64,000 nucleotides of DNA from an uncultured Ilyobacter sp. (GTDB lineage Bacteria; Fusobacteriota; Fusobacteriia; Fusobacteriales; Fusobacteriaceae), in the NCBI RefSeq assembly GCF_963668515.1, contig NZ_OY764864.1, positions 1,426,001 to 1,490,000 on the forward strand, given 5' to 3'. Within the stretch, counting starts at the first letter, position 1. Every line of letters begins with the position of its first letter. The translations under genes and the position numbers were made by a program. Below the pieces are notes generated by a model. The model saw only the letters and a program-made list of their open reading frames with translations. It had not been told where the DNA came from and ran no database searches. Positions 55,350 to 63,949 of this stretch are shown in pieces.

Positions 55350-56155
55350 GAACCTGCACCACTACGATTGCCATCGCGCTGCTGCTTGCCGTTGTGGCGA
55401 GTGCCCAGGACAGCGCCGCGCCCGAGCGACAGCGCGAACTGCTGCACAAGGGGCTCAATGCGTTTGATGAAGCGGTCGCCGTGGCGAAGGATGATCCGCG
55501 ACAGGCGCACGCGCTCTACCGCCAGGCCGCCAGCGCGTTTGAACTCCTCGCCGCCACGGGCGTACGCAGCGCCGGCCTCGAATACAACCTGGGCAACACA
55601 TACTTCCGGTTGGGTGAACTCGGACGGGCGATCGCGCATTACCGCCGAGCCGAGCAACTCGACCCGACCGATACGCAAATCCACGCCAATCTTGAATATG
55701 CGCGCAATCGCGTCGAGCCGTTCATCTCCGCCGGCGGAACCGAAAAGCTGCTCGCCCGGCTTCAGTTCTGGACGCGGAAGGTTTCGGTGCAGCGCCGGTT
55801 CTGGATTGCGGCGTTCGCGTCAATCGCGGGCTGGCTGGGATTGATCGCCTGGCTGCGTTGGCGGCAGCGGCCCGTGCTGGTGCTGGGCATCATTGCAATT
55901 CTGCTGGGCGGGGCGAATGCCGGCTCGGTCACGTGGCAATTACACGACCACGCCACGCATCCGCACGCCGTCGTCGTGGACGGCAGCCACGTGCTGCGTC
56001 TCGGCCGCGGCGAAGGCTACGACCCAGCCCTCACGCAGCAGCTCGGCCCCGGCGTCGAGCTGCGTATCCTGCGGGAGCGCGGCGGCTGGGTCGAAACAAG
56101 GCTGGCCGACGGTAACACCGGCTGGCTCCCCGTCGGAGCAATCGAGAAGATCTGA
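55346..56155 (+). CDS. BatE-like TPR protein with SH3-type C-terminal domain
   Basis: 269 aa. Signal peptide (TTTIAIALLLAVVASAQDSA), TPR repeats (GLEYNLGNTYFRLGELGRAI, YRRAEQLDPTDTQIHANLEY), two transmembrane helices (WIAAFASIAGWLGLIAWLRW; VLVLGIIAILLGGANAGSV), then a bacterial SH3-like domain (LRLGRGEGYDPAL, VELRILRERGGWVET, GWLPVGAIEKI). This matches BatE. AGGAG lies 6 nt before the ATG, and the start overlaps the BatD stop by ATGA, so the two are translated together. They probably act in the cell envelope, by analogy with Bat proteins. Confidence 0.78.
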   Translation: MRTCTTTIAIALLLAVVASAQDSAAPERQRELLHKGLNAFDEAVAVAKDDPRQAHALYRQAASAFELLAATGVRSAGLEYNLGNTYFRLGELGRAIAHYRRAEQLDPTDTQIHANLEYARNRVEPFISAGGTEKLLARLQFWTRKVSVQRRFWIAAFASIAGWLGLIAWLRWRQRPVLVLGIIAILLGGANAGSVTWQLHDHATHPHAVVVDGSHVLRLGRGEGYDPALTQQLGPGVELRILRERGGWVETRLADGNTGWLPVGAIEKI

Positions 56156-56177
56156 CCCGCATTTCAGAAGTGTCCCC

Positions 56178-56246
56178 GTGTGCCACTGCTTCAAGCAGTG
56201 TGGCTCGCTGCTACCTAGCGAAGCACTGCTTGAAGCAGTGGCACAC
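56178..56246. repeat. dispersed palindromic repeat, copy 3
   Basis: Perfect 23-bp arms (56178-56200 and 56224-56246) around a 23-nt loop; each arm contains CACTGCTTCAAGCAGTG or its complement. It lies 22 nt after the BatE-like stop and faces the convergent PilZ gene (stop at 56367). Same family as the copies at 24805 and 52847. The interval 56247-56366 shows no gene. Confidence 0.88.
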
Positions 56247-56366
56247 CGTCGTCGAGAAGATTGCGGGGCACCTCTGCAAAACCAACAGCGCAAAATAGAA
56301 CGACCGGCGGCAGTGCCCACCCGCACCATCCGCCGGTCGCCTCGGACCCCACTGCGGCTAGAAAGA

Positions 56367-57164
56367 TCAGCCCTTGAACCGCGCCCGTCCGTCCTTGAGA
56401 TTGTTGGAGAGCGCAGTTCGGTGGAACTTTTGTACACAACGTGCGAGACGCTGGAGGATGCCGCGTCCCTGAAGCGACAGTTCAAGGCCCACAAACTGAA
56501 CTGCCGCACACATCTGGTTGTCGCTGTCGTGTCGCGTCCCGCGATAGTACGCGTCCACCAGCAGCGGGGGTTGCCCATCGGGTAAATGCAGTTCGACGCC
56601 CAACGTCTGGTTATCCTGCCATGGCGGGGCATCAAGCTGGTTAATGCGGACCAACGTGCCACCACAGGACAGATCCTGCGCCTGTCCGGTGATGATCGAG
56701 AGCGAATCGTTCTGCGCGTCGTTGCGCGCATCGATTCCGCCCGGCCAGACATTGGCCAGCACACGCACGCCGTCCGGCACTTCCGTGCGGTAATACGCTC
56801 GGCGTTGCAGTTCGGTCATGCTTTCCGGCCAACGATAGCGAATCGCTGTGACGCTGTTCTTGCCGTCGAGCATGTAGCGGCCGCGCGCCTCGACCACGGT
56901 CGCAAACATGACCTTGCGACTGCGGTAACGGAAGCTCAGCCCCACGTACTGACCGACGATCAGGTCCGGCGGCTTGGTGCCGTGCGTCTCCTGATAGTCG
57001 AGCACAATGAATCGGCGGTTCGGGTCACGTTCAAGGAAGCGGCTCTTGAAGGTCTTCCATTGTCCGTCTTCGTGGACGTTGAGAACGGCCAGTGCATTCT
57101 GGCTCACCGCCTCGGTCAGCATCTCCGAGGTCTCTTGGCCCGTGAGGATGCGGCGTGGTTTCAT
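56367..57164 (-). CDS. PilZ-domain protein (YcgR-like), third of three
   Basis: 265 aa. An N-terminal YcgR-like beta domain (residues about 30-110, PDLIVGQYVGLSFRYRSRKV) is followed by a PilZ domain with the two c-di-GMP motifs intact: RRAYYR (RxxxR, about 120-125) and DLSCGG (D/NxSxxG, about 163-168). No membrane segment. It overlaps the previous gene by ATGA. A c-di-GMP receptor acting on motility, pili or surface functions is likely from the motifs; the partner is unknown. Confidence 0.85.
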   Translation of the reverse strand: MKPRRILTGQETSEMLTEAVSQNALAVLNVHEDGQWKTFKSRFLERDPNRRFIVLDYQETHGTKPPDLIVGQYVGLSFRYRSRKVMFATVVEARGRYMLDGKNSVTAIRYRWPESMTELQRRAYYRTEVPDGVRVLANVWPGGIDARNDAQNDSLSIITGQAQDLSCGGTLVRINQLDAPPWQDNQTLGVELHLPDGQPPLLVDAYYRGTRHDSDNQMCAAVQFVGLELSLQGRGILQRLARCVQKFHRTALSNNLKDGRARFKG

Positions 57165-57886
57165 GACTCTCCATCCAGATTGGTCATATCAGTCATCAGT
57201 TCGTAAAGCGCTGCCCGCAAGCGTTGCAGCCCCAGTTCGTCGGCCTTGTCGCCGGTGCGAACGTTGAACTCCAGTCCGAGGAACAACTGCTGCTTGTCGC
57301 GCATGATGTCTTTGTTTCGCAGGACGCACGGCAGTTCAAAGATCTCGTCAAAGCCGGCCAGCTCGAAGCTGACACGCAATTCGTCCCCCAGTGCCAACGC
57401 GTGATCGAGCGCGGTGCCGGGCAGGTTGCAGGCGAGCCCGTCCGGACTAACGTTGGCCAACAGGCCAATCGCCGGCGACGGCTGGCTCGGCACACGTACG
57501 CGCACCTGCGACGCAACCGTGGCATTGGTGCGTTCAAAACCGCGCCGATTGAGCACCTGCACCATGTCGGGTTGAGCAATCATGATGCGCTGCTGCTTAC
57601 CATCCTCGGCGGCGTCGAGCACGTGCGTCGTGAAGAGGTACATCTCGCCCGATAGCTGCACGCGGATTTCGCAGAACGCCCCCATCAGTACGGCCAGCGG
57701 CGTGGCAGCACGCATGCTCGCCAGCTCGACCGCCAACATCTCGCCTTCGCGACCGATCAACTTTCCGCGCAGCGGTTCGTCCTCGGGCAGGTTGCGCGGT
57801 TCAAGCTCGATTTCCGGCTGGGCGCGCACCGCCTGTTCCACCACGCGGGCCGCCTGTCGCGCCGTCAGGTCAATTGCCAACTGCAT
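57161..57886 (-). CDS. PilZ-domain protein, second of three
   Basis: 241 aa, with the same YcgR-like layout. RRGFER (residues about 114-119) and NVSPDG supply the RxxxR and NxSxxG c-di-GMP motifs. GGGAG lies about 8 nt before the ATG. Its ATG immediately abuts the preceding stop (TAAATG), and its stop overlaps the next start. It is homologous in layout to the next PilZ protein, and the pair may have arisen by duplication. Confidence 0.8.
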   Translation of the reverse strand: MQLAIDLTARQAARVVEQAVRAQPEIELEPRNLPEDEPLRGKLIGREGEMLAVELASMRAATPLAVLMGAFCEIRVQLSGEMYLFTTHVLDAAEDGKQQRIMIAQPDMVQVLNRRGFERTNATVASQVRVRVPSQPSPAIGLLANVSPDGLACNLPGTALDHALALGDELRVSFELAGFDEIFELPCVLRNKDIMRDKQQLFLGLEFNVRTGDKADELGLQRLRAALYELMTDMTNLDGES

Positions 57887-58624
57887 TTACTGCTCTCCCT
57901 TGGTATTGCGATTCCCCGGCTGCATCCGCCCTGCGATCCGCTGCAAGCGGCGCAGGCTGTTGCGATGCATGATCGGGTCGTCTCCCGCCTGAAACGCCCA
58001 GCCCATCGCCAACTGGTCCGAATGCTTCAAAGGCCGCAGATGGACCAAACGCACGATGAACTCCGACCGGTGCTGCTCGCCCGGCAACTCGAGATCGACC
58101 CAGAACAGATCGCCCGTGTAGAGCTCGTTTATGCGCGGCGAGACGGTGACCACGCCAAGGCCACCACTGGATACGTCCGTGACGCGGGCCTGAAACTGCC
58201 GCCGCGTGTCCACTACGTGCGTGAATGTTCCGACAATCGCCTGCTCGTTATCGAATTCGAGCCGCAGGTGGTCCCGCTCGCGGGCCGTTTCGACACGCAG
58301 CGGCACACTCGTGACCAGTTGTGACCGTCGCTGGCCATTCTCGTCTTCACACCTTTCCAGTCCGCGACTGGTAACGAAGCAGACGTAACGCTCGCCCTCT
58401 TCTTCAAAGTGAATCTCGAGCGGCTGGCCCTCGATTTCGGCATCGACGTTGCGGGCACCATCCCAACTCAGCACCAGCCGGTCCTTGGCCAACGCCTCGA
58501 ACCGTGCTTCGCCCGTCGTACCAACCCGCCGTCGTACGGCGATCGTCGCCGCGGCGTGCGTCTCGCACATGCCTTCGATCAGCTTGAGTTGTGCTCTTCT
58601 TCTCAACAGAGTTCGGCAAGCCAT
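57887..58624 (-). CDS. PilZ-domain protein, first of three, degenerate binding motif
   Basis: 245 aa. The C-terminal half has DVSSGGLGVVTV (D/NxSxxG) of a PilZ domain, but the RxxxR motif upstream is not intact: the equivalent stretch reads GQRRSQLVTSVPLRV. The N-terminal half is a YcgR-like beta domain (LVLSWDGARNVDAEI). The ATG at 58624 has GAGGGG 6-7 nt upstream; an earlier in-frame start adds 12 residues. It may bind c-di-GMP poorly and act as a partner of the other two. Confidence 0.7.
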   Translation of the reverse strand: MACRTLLRRRAQLKLIEGMCETHAAATIAVRRRVGTTGEARFEALAKDRLVLSWDGARNVDAEIEGQPLEIHFEEEGERYVCFVTSRGLERCEDENGQRRSQLVTSVPLRVETARERDHLRLEFDNEQAIVGTFTHVVDTRRQFQARVTDVSSGGLGVVTVSPRINELYTGDLFWVDLELPGEQHRSEFIVRLVHLRPLKHSDQLAMGWAFQAGDDPIMHRNSLRRLQRIAGRMQPGNRNTKGEQ

Positions 58625-59117
58625 AATGGCCCCCTCATATTCTGCTCGTACCCAAGGCACATGTCGGTCCGCGCGGGCTGCGGCTTAATGGACGCAAGTT
58701 GAGGAAATGAACATGCTTCGAGAGATGGCCGTGACGGGCTCAAGCGGCTATGGGACCAGCCGGGCAAGTCCCGAAATCAATGGCGCAAGATACGCGCGCC
58801 GGGCATGCACCAGCATGTATCGGGCCTCCGATTTCTCCCCTCGTCGATCACGGCGGGCAAAGGCTCATAAACGAAGGGGTGGCATGCGCCGCTTCTTTCA
58901 CAGGTTTTTTCTGTCGCAGCGTCATCCGTGACGCCGGCGAATCTGATAATCGCTGCTTGCGGTCGGAGGTTCTGGGCGGAGTTGCAGCCGCGCGCGGACG
59001 TGACGACTCGCCCATGACGGTTTAGAATCGCCGTGACGGTCGCAGGCTGGGGAAAAGCCGGCGGCCCGCTCGAAGTGCCCGGACGCACGGAATCGCCACC
59101 CGCAGGGAGGCTCGTTA
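58625..59117. other. intergenic region before PEGA lipoprotein
   Basis: These 493 nt hold no gene I can support. A 74-codon ORF at 58707-58931 has GAGG near its ATG but a random-looking Arg/Ser composition. A probable promoter lies at 59000-59028. A TTTTTT run near 58904 has no stem before it. Confidence 0.4.
59000..59028 (+). promoter_or_regulatory. probable sigma70-type promoter of PEGA lipoprotein gene
   Basis: GTGACG, a 17-nt spacer and TAGAAT: 4 of 6 at -35 and 5 of 6 at -10. It lies about 90 nt before the ATG at 59118. Confidence 0.4.
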
Positions 59118-59546
59118 ATGAGCACCAGCCTGGTTCGCCGTTATGGAATCCTGATCGCCGCCGCCGCCCTGTTCGTCGCTGGCGGCTGCGTCGAGCGCAC
59201 GATGAAGATCACCAGCGATCCGCAGGGGGCGCGCGTCTTCGTCAACGACGAGGAAGTCGGCGTCACCCCCGTGAAGTTCTCTTTTCTCTGGTACGGCGAT
59301 TACGACATCATCCTGCGCAAAGACGGTTACCAGACGCTGAAGACCCACCATCGCGTTGATGCCCCCTGGTACCAGTACCCGCCCTTCGACCTGGTCTCCG
59401 AATGCCTGGTCGCCACGACGATCCATGACGACCACGAACTGCCGACCTATACGTTGACGGCGGACGATCCGCCGGCCGGCACGGATCTGGTGGATCGGGC
59501 CCTCGACCTGCGTTCGCGAGCATATTTCGCGGAGCAGGAGCAATAG
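59118..59546 (+). CDS. PEGA-domain lipoprotein
   Basis: 142 aa. The lipobox is FVAGGC in the signal (LIAAAALFVAGGC). A PEGA domain (residues about 28-80) follows: ITSDPQGARVFVNDEEVG, then DIILRKDGYQTLK. PEGA units are small beta domains found in bacterial surface proteins, sometimes in multiple copies; here there is one. The C-terminal part (WYQYPPFDLVSECLVAT) is unassigned. GGGAGG lies 8 nt before the ATG. It is probably anchored in the cell envelope. Confidence 0.88.
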   Translation: MSTSLVRRYGILIAAAALFVAGGCVERTMKITSDPQGARVFVNDEEVGVTPVKFSFLWYGDYDIILRKDGYQTLKTHHRVDAPWYQYPPFDLVSECLVATTIHDDHELPTYTLTADDPPAGTDLVDRALDLRSRAYFAEQEQ

Positions 59547-59636
59547 CGTGCGACTGGCTCGGGTAATCCCCCGCTAGCGCTCGCAAACTGCCACCCAGCC
59601 AACACGACTTCCGATCCGGCCTGCCGACGTTCGGGC

Positions 59637-60293
59637 TCACGCCTCAACGATTCCCTCGCGAATCGCCCAGCGGGCCAATTCGACGCGATCCTTGAGCCGC
59701 AGCTTCCTGAGCAGGCTCGTGCGATAGGCATCCGCGGTCTTGTAGGCAATCCCAAGTTCTCCGGCGGCGTCGCGCAACGTCATGCCCCGCGCCAGCAGCG
59801 GCAGCAACTCGGCCTCGCGCCGGGAGAGCAGGCGGACCCCGTCCTTCCCCCCACTGCCTTTTGAAATGATCTGGCGAACACCAGCACTGTAATATGGATC
59901 CCCCGCACCGGCCGCCGCGATTGCTGTGCGCAGCTCCTGGTAACCCCCGTCTTTCAGCATATAGCCGTGGATTCCGCAGCGGCCCCAATCCCGCAGAATC
60001 GGTTCATCCGATAAGCCGCTCACAACGAGAATGAAGAGGTCCTTCCGCAGCCGGCTGACGATTTCGATCGCCTCGCGAATGGCCGCCGAGGGCCGATCCG
60101 CCACGAGCACGAGCACGCGCGGTTTGCTCCGCATCGCCTCCCAAACGGCCACGGGCGAAAACCCGCAAACCGCTCCCAACTCGACGTGCAGTTTCTCTGT
60201 CAGCACGAGGCGGTAGGCCTCGCGGTCGAGAAGAGAGTCGCTCATCAGGCAAGTCTGCCCGCTGTGGCTGACGTGCGCGGTCCCCGTGGGCAC
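59637..60293 (-). CDS. LuxR-family transcriptional regulator with receiver-like domain
   Basis: 218 aa. The C-terminal helix-turn-helix is clear (LLSRREAELLPLLARGMTLR, then YKTADAYRTSLLRKL). The N-terminal region follows a receiver fold (SDSLLDREAYRLVL; LFILVVSGL; GYMLKDGG with Lys114), but the usual phospho-Asp position reads VLVLVADRP, where Asp66 is shifted by one or two residues, and the DD pair is SD. It may be a pseudo-receiver. The GTG at 60293 was chosen because GGGGAGG lies 5 nt upstream and it supplies the first strand. No sensor kinase is adjacent. Confidence 0.8.
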   Translation of the reverse strand: MPTGTAHVSHSGQTCLMSDSLLDREAYRLVLTEKLHVELGAVCGFSPVAVWEAMRSKPRVLVLVADRPSAAIREAIEIVSRLRKDLFILVVSGLSDEPILRDWGRCGIHGYMLKDGGYQELRTAIAAAGAGDPYYSAGVRQIISKGSGGKDGVRLLSRREAELLPLLARGMTLRDAAGELGIAYKTADAYRTSLLRKLRLKDRVELARWAIREGIVEA

Positions 60294-60458
60294 GTTTGCC
60301 TCCCCTGTCGTGCCTGCCAATGCTCGAGACCAGGCCTTTGCCCGATAACTCAAGCCATACAATGCACGTCATGATAAGAATGCTCGGGCATTCGCCCAAC
60401 CGGGCAAACACCTGTATTTTGATCTGGGTAGACGCCCGAGGACGCCTGCGTACCGCCG

Positions 60459-61223
60459 CTAGCCCCGCGGCGGGATGGGGATTCCCAGGAAGGCCATCAC
60501 CTGCTTCAGATCCTCCCAGGCTTTGACCTTTTCGCCCGGGCTGCGCAGCAGGTACGCCGGATGGAACGTCGGCATCAGCTTCGCCGCCGGCAAACCTTCG
60601 TCCATCAGCCCCGGCGGCGGAAAATCGTGGAACTGGCCGCGTAGCCGGCTGATCGGCGTCTTCGTCTGTAGCAGCGTCTGCGACGCCGGTCGCCCCAGCG
60701 TCACAATCACCTTCGGCCGCAGAATCGAGAGCTGCCAGTACAGATACGGCGAGCACGTGTTCATTTCCTCTTCGGTGGGCGTGCGATTGCCCGGCGGACG
60801 GCACTTCACGATGTTGCAGATATAAACCTGCTTACGCGTCAGCGACATCGCCTCGATCATTTTCGTCAGCAACTGGCCCGCGCGCCCGACGAAGGGGATG
60901 CCCTGTTTGTCCTCGTCGGCCCCCGGCCCCTCGCCCACGAACACGAGTTCCGGCCGCGCACACCCGTCGCCGAAAACCGCCTGCGTTCGCTGCTCATGCA
61001 AAACGCATTTGGCACAGCCACGCACGTTCGCCTGGTCGTATTCTTCTAGCGCCTTCGCGGCGTCCGCTTCGGACAGGCCGTCGTCGTCACTCGCGCCCCC
61101 GCCGGCGGCCGGCTGAGCTGCCGCAGCCTCGGCCCGCGGCCAATGCCGCACGCCCAACCGGGACTCATTGCGCAGCCAGTGTCGCAGAGTGAGATTACCT
61201 GTATCTGTGGTTGGTTCTCGCAC
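60459..61223 (-). CDS. family 4 uracil-DNA glycosylase
   Basis: 254 aa. It removes uracil from DNA; family 4 enzymes carry a [4Fe-4S] cluster. Motif 1 [20 protein letters not shown], the [13 protein letters not shown] segment and the HPAYLLR motif are present. The four cluster Cys are visible: GCAKC (two), KCRPP and NTCSPYL. The N-terminal extension (residues about 1-45, Ala-rich) is longer than usual. The GTG at 61223 is the most likely start but has no ribosome site. The reading frame stays open upstream, but there it lies under the divergent gene and is not conserved in composition. Confidence 0.9.
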   Translation of the reverse strand: MREPTTDTGNLTLRHWLRNESRLGVRHWPRAEAAAAQPAAGGGASDDDGLSEADAAKALEEYDQANVRGCAKCVLHEQRTQAVFGDGCARPELVFVGEGPGADEDKQGIPFVGRAGQLLTKMIEAMSLTRKQVYICNIVKCRPPGNRTPTEEEMNTCSPYLYWQLSILRPKVIVTLGRPASQTLLQTKTPISRLRGQFHDFPPPGLMDEGLPAAKLMPTFHPAYLLRSPGEKVKAWEDLKQVMAFLGIPIPPRG

Positions 61224-61295
61224 GATGTAGAGGATACCGGCGGCATACGCCGCACGGCAAGCACGCGCAGGAACTGCGCTCTTCGAAAGGACGCC

Positions 61296-63137
61296 GTGAG
61301 ACACCAAACACTGCACGCTAACGTACTTCCGATCATCGCCGTTTTGACCTTGCTCGCAGCCGGTACAAGTCCGCTGCTCGCCCAAACCGAGGCCGATGCC
61401 CCGGACGCCGATTTGGATACGGCCCCGCCGCAACTTTTCTCGCCCACGCTCGGGCGACCTGTCTTCGTGGCGCCCGGCGAAACATTCCAGGTTGCGGCGA
61501 ATGTGCCGTCCGTGCCGACCGGCGTTCAATGCACGCTGGTCTATAGCCGCGATCGGCAGCAACGCTACGCGCTCGAAACGCCCGAAGGCGGCGCCACTGC
61601 GATTGCACAGGGCCAGCCGTTGGAACTGCGTGTTCCGCTCGATGTGCCGCAGCGAACATACAACCTGGAAATCCGCGCCGGCCAGCACGTGCTGCGCGGC
61701 CGCCACTGCGTCGCGGTCGGCAAGGTCGGAGACTCCGTACGAATCGTGCATCTCTCGAATATGAACCTGGGCGATCCCGGTGCCCCGGCGTTCGACGAAG
61801 ACCTGATCAATGAAATCAATCTCGTCGCGCCAACGCTGATCGTTGCGACCGGCGACTATCTCGATGCTCTGCATCCCGATCCGGAGCAGGGCTGGTGCGC
61901 GCTGGTGGACGCCCTCACGCGCTTCGATGCCCCGATTCTCATGGCGTGCGGCGAGCACGACGACATCACGCTCTACAGCAAGTACGTCGCGCCAAGCCCG
62001 GTCGGCGTCGTCAACATCGGCCAACATCGCTGCGTGGTTCTCTACGACCATACGCGGGCCCCGGTCGAACGCGACGCCGAGCAACTCCACTGGCTCGACG
62101 GGCTGCTTGGACAACAGAACTTCGCCGGCCTGACGTTTGTCGTCTCACACAACGACTATCCGAATCTGCTGGAATACTGGCGACGGGCGAACGTACTCGG
62201 CAATCGCGTCCGCGCCGGACGGCTGGCGCTGTGGTTCGTCGGTGGGCACACGGACTGGGACAACCATTCATACCGCGGCTTACTCGATCAAGCGCGGCCG
62301 TTGGTCTATCTGCGCACGCACCAGTCGTCGCATGCGCCCCGGGAGGGCGCAACGGGAACCAGCCATTACCGCATCGTGGACGTCGCCAACAACTGTGTCG
62401 TATTGCCGGAACCGCAAGACGATCCCGGTCAGGTGCCGCCTTCGACGCCGCTCGGATATCTGTCTTCAACGTGTGAGGGACGCAGCGACGGCACTGAGAC
62501 CATCCTGAACGTCAACGTCGCAAACAATCTGCCGTATCGCCTCAACGGTCTGGCCCAGTGGGTGCGGTTGAAGAAGCTGCCAAGCTGCAAGCCCTGGTGC
62601 ATGGGTGGACGTCTGGAGGAAGTAATTGATCGCGGCGAGTACTGGGAATGTTGCCTGCGGCTGAATGCCCCGGATAAGGGCTCGGTCAGGGCCATCGCCG
62701 GCAGCGGCCCCCCGCCGGCGGCGTCGCGTGTTTCGGTCGAATTCCAGGCTGGCGACACGCTGGTCTTCGAGGAACACACCACCGCTGACAACGTCACATT
62801 CGCCACACTGGCCGGCCACGCGCCGGTCGTACACCTGACCAACACCGGCGGCAGAATGGTGACCATTTCCCCGCTGATCCGGCTGGACGGCAACCCTGTG
62901 CCCTACCGCCCCGCCGAGGGCGACGCGACTTTCGCGACGACCTACGGCCTCAACCTGGCCCCCGGCGACGGGATCAGCTTGCAGCTTGATTTATCGGCCG
63001 CTACAGTCGAAGTAGGTCGGCGGGAGTTGCAGGTCTATCTGCGTGGTCTACCTGCGGTCGTCCCCCATTGCCGGCCGGTTCGGGTCGTAGTAACTGAGCG
63101 GCCCGATGCGGTGCCGGCAGCGCCCGTGGGTCGCTGA
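61296..63137 (+). CDS. exported metallophosphoesterase-like protein
   Basis: 613 aa. Signal peptide (NVLPIIAVLTLLAAGTSPLL, cleavage near AQ). A beta domain (about 40-150) precedes a calcineurin-like phosphoesterase domain (about 155-345): TLIVATGDYLD (GD), ACGEHDDIT (GNHD-like), VSHNDYP and GGHTDWDNH. The first motif, normally DxH, reads HLSNMNLG, so one metal site may be missing. The C-terminal 270 residues are beta-rich and unassigned. The GTG at 61296 has AAAGGA 4 nt upstream. It may hydrolyse phosphoesters in the periplasm, or have lost activity. Confidence 0.7.
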   Translation: MRHQTLHANVLPIIAVLTLLAAGTSPLLAQTEADAPDADLDTAPPQLFSPTLGRPVFVAPGETFQVAANVPSVPTGVQCTLVYSRDRQQRYALETPEGGATAIAQGQPLELRVPLDVPQRTYNLEIRAGQHVLRGRHCVAVGKVGDSVRIVHLSNMNLGDPGAPAFDEDLINEINLVAPTLIVATGDYLDALHPDPEQGWCALVDALTRFDAPILMACGEHDDITLYSKYVAPSPVGVVNIGQHRCVVLYDHTRAPVERDAEQLHWLDGLLGQQNFAGLTFVVSHNDYPNLLEYWRRANVLGNRVRAGRLALWFVGGHTDWDNHSYRGLLDQARPLVYLRTHQSSHAPREGATGTSHYRIVDVANNCVVLPEPQDDPGQVPPSTPLGYLSSTCEGRSDGTETILNVNVANNLPYRLNGLAQWVRLKKLPSCKPWCMGGRLEEVIDRGEYWECCLRLNAPDKGSVRAIAGSGPPPAASRVSVEFQAGDTLVFEEHTTADNVTFATLAGHAPVVHLTNTGGRMVTISPLIRLDGNPVPYRPAEGDATFATTYGLNLAPGDGISLQLDLSAATVEVGRRELQVYLRGLPAVVPHCRPVRVVVTERPDAVPAAPVGR

Positions 63138-63199
63138 CGGGCGCACGACTATTCGCGGAAGCCAGGGAACCGAGCCAACTCCGGCTGTTGGGGAGCGTC

Positions 63200-63949
63200 A
63201 TGATAGAGAAGCCGCCGCTGAAACCACTGTCGCTAACGATCTTCTTCCCGTGCTACAACGAGGAGGCGAACGTTGAGCAGGTGACGCGTAAGGCGGTCGA
63301 AGTCGGCCGGCAGGTCGCGGACGACCTCGAAGTGCTCATCGTCAATGACGGCAGCAAGGACGGCACCAAAGAGATCGCCGACCGGCTCGCCGAAGAGATT
63401 CCTGAAGTGCGGGCCGTGCACAACAATCCCAATCGCGGCTACGGCGGGGCGCTGCAACGCGGCTTTCGCGAAGCGACCAAGAACTGGATCTTCTACACCG
63501 ACGGCGACGGGCAGTTCGACCTGGGCGAGATTCCACGCGTGCTGCCGCTGCTGGCGCAGTACGATATCGTCTCGTGCTACCGACTCGATCGCAAAGACCC
63601 GTTCATGCGCAAGGCCAACGCCTTCGCCTGGTCCACGCTGGTGAACATGCTGTTTCACATTGGTGTGAAGGACATCGACGGGGCCTTCAAGTTCTATCCC
63701 AAGTCGTTCATCGACGCGATCGAGTTGCACAGCACCGGCGCGCTGATCGATACGGAAATGCTCGCCAAAGCCCGCAACCTGAACCTCTCCATCGGCCAGG
63801 TCGGCGTAAACCACTACCCCCGCACCGCTGGCGAACAAACGGGCGCGAATCTGAAGGTGATTCTGCGCGCGTTCAAAGAGCTGTTTAAGCTGTATCGTCA
63901 GATTAAGCGCGAAGGTAAGAAGAGCGGGGCCGAGGGGGCAAGGGGCTAA
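63200..63949 (+). CDS. family 2 glycosyltransferase (DPM1/polyisoprenyl-phosphate type)
   Basis: 249 aa, soluble, no membrane helices. N-terminal nucleotide site (LTIFFPCYNEEANVEQVTRK), DXD-like motif in YTDGDGQFDLGE, NRGYGGALQRGF, and KDIDGAFKFYPKSF match GT2 enzymes such as dolichyl-phosphate mannose synthase that pass a sugar to a lipid phosphate. The ATG at 63200 is used because GGGGAG lies 5 nt upstream; a TTG four codons earlier is also in frame. No other glycan genes are in the remaining 51 nt. Confidence 0.92.
   Translation: MIEKPPLKPLSLTIFFPCYNEEANVEQVTRKAVEVGRQVADDLEVLIVNDGSKDGTKEIADRLAEEIPEVRAVHNNPNRGYGGALQRGFREATKNWIFYTDGDGQFDLGEIPRVLPLLAQYDIVSCYRLDRKDPFMRKANAFAWSTLVNMLFHIGVKDIDGAFKFYPKSFIDAIELHSTGALIDTEMLAKARNLNLSIGQVGVNHYPRTAGEQTGANLKVILRAFKELFKLYRQIKREGKKSGAEGARG

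Noticed and set aside
58707..58931. Small ORF of 74 codons before the PEGA gene
   Set aside because: A GAGG is near its ATG, but the peptide is Arg/Ser-rich without predicted structure or known similarity.
61224..62114. N-terminal extension of the uracil-DNA glycosylase frame
   Set aside because: It runs antisense through the metallophosphoesterase gene; the glycosylase motifs lie only in the last 254 residues.
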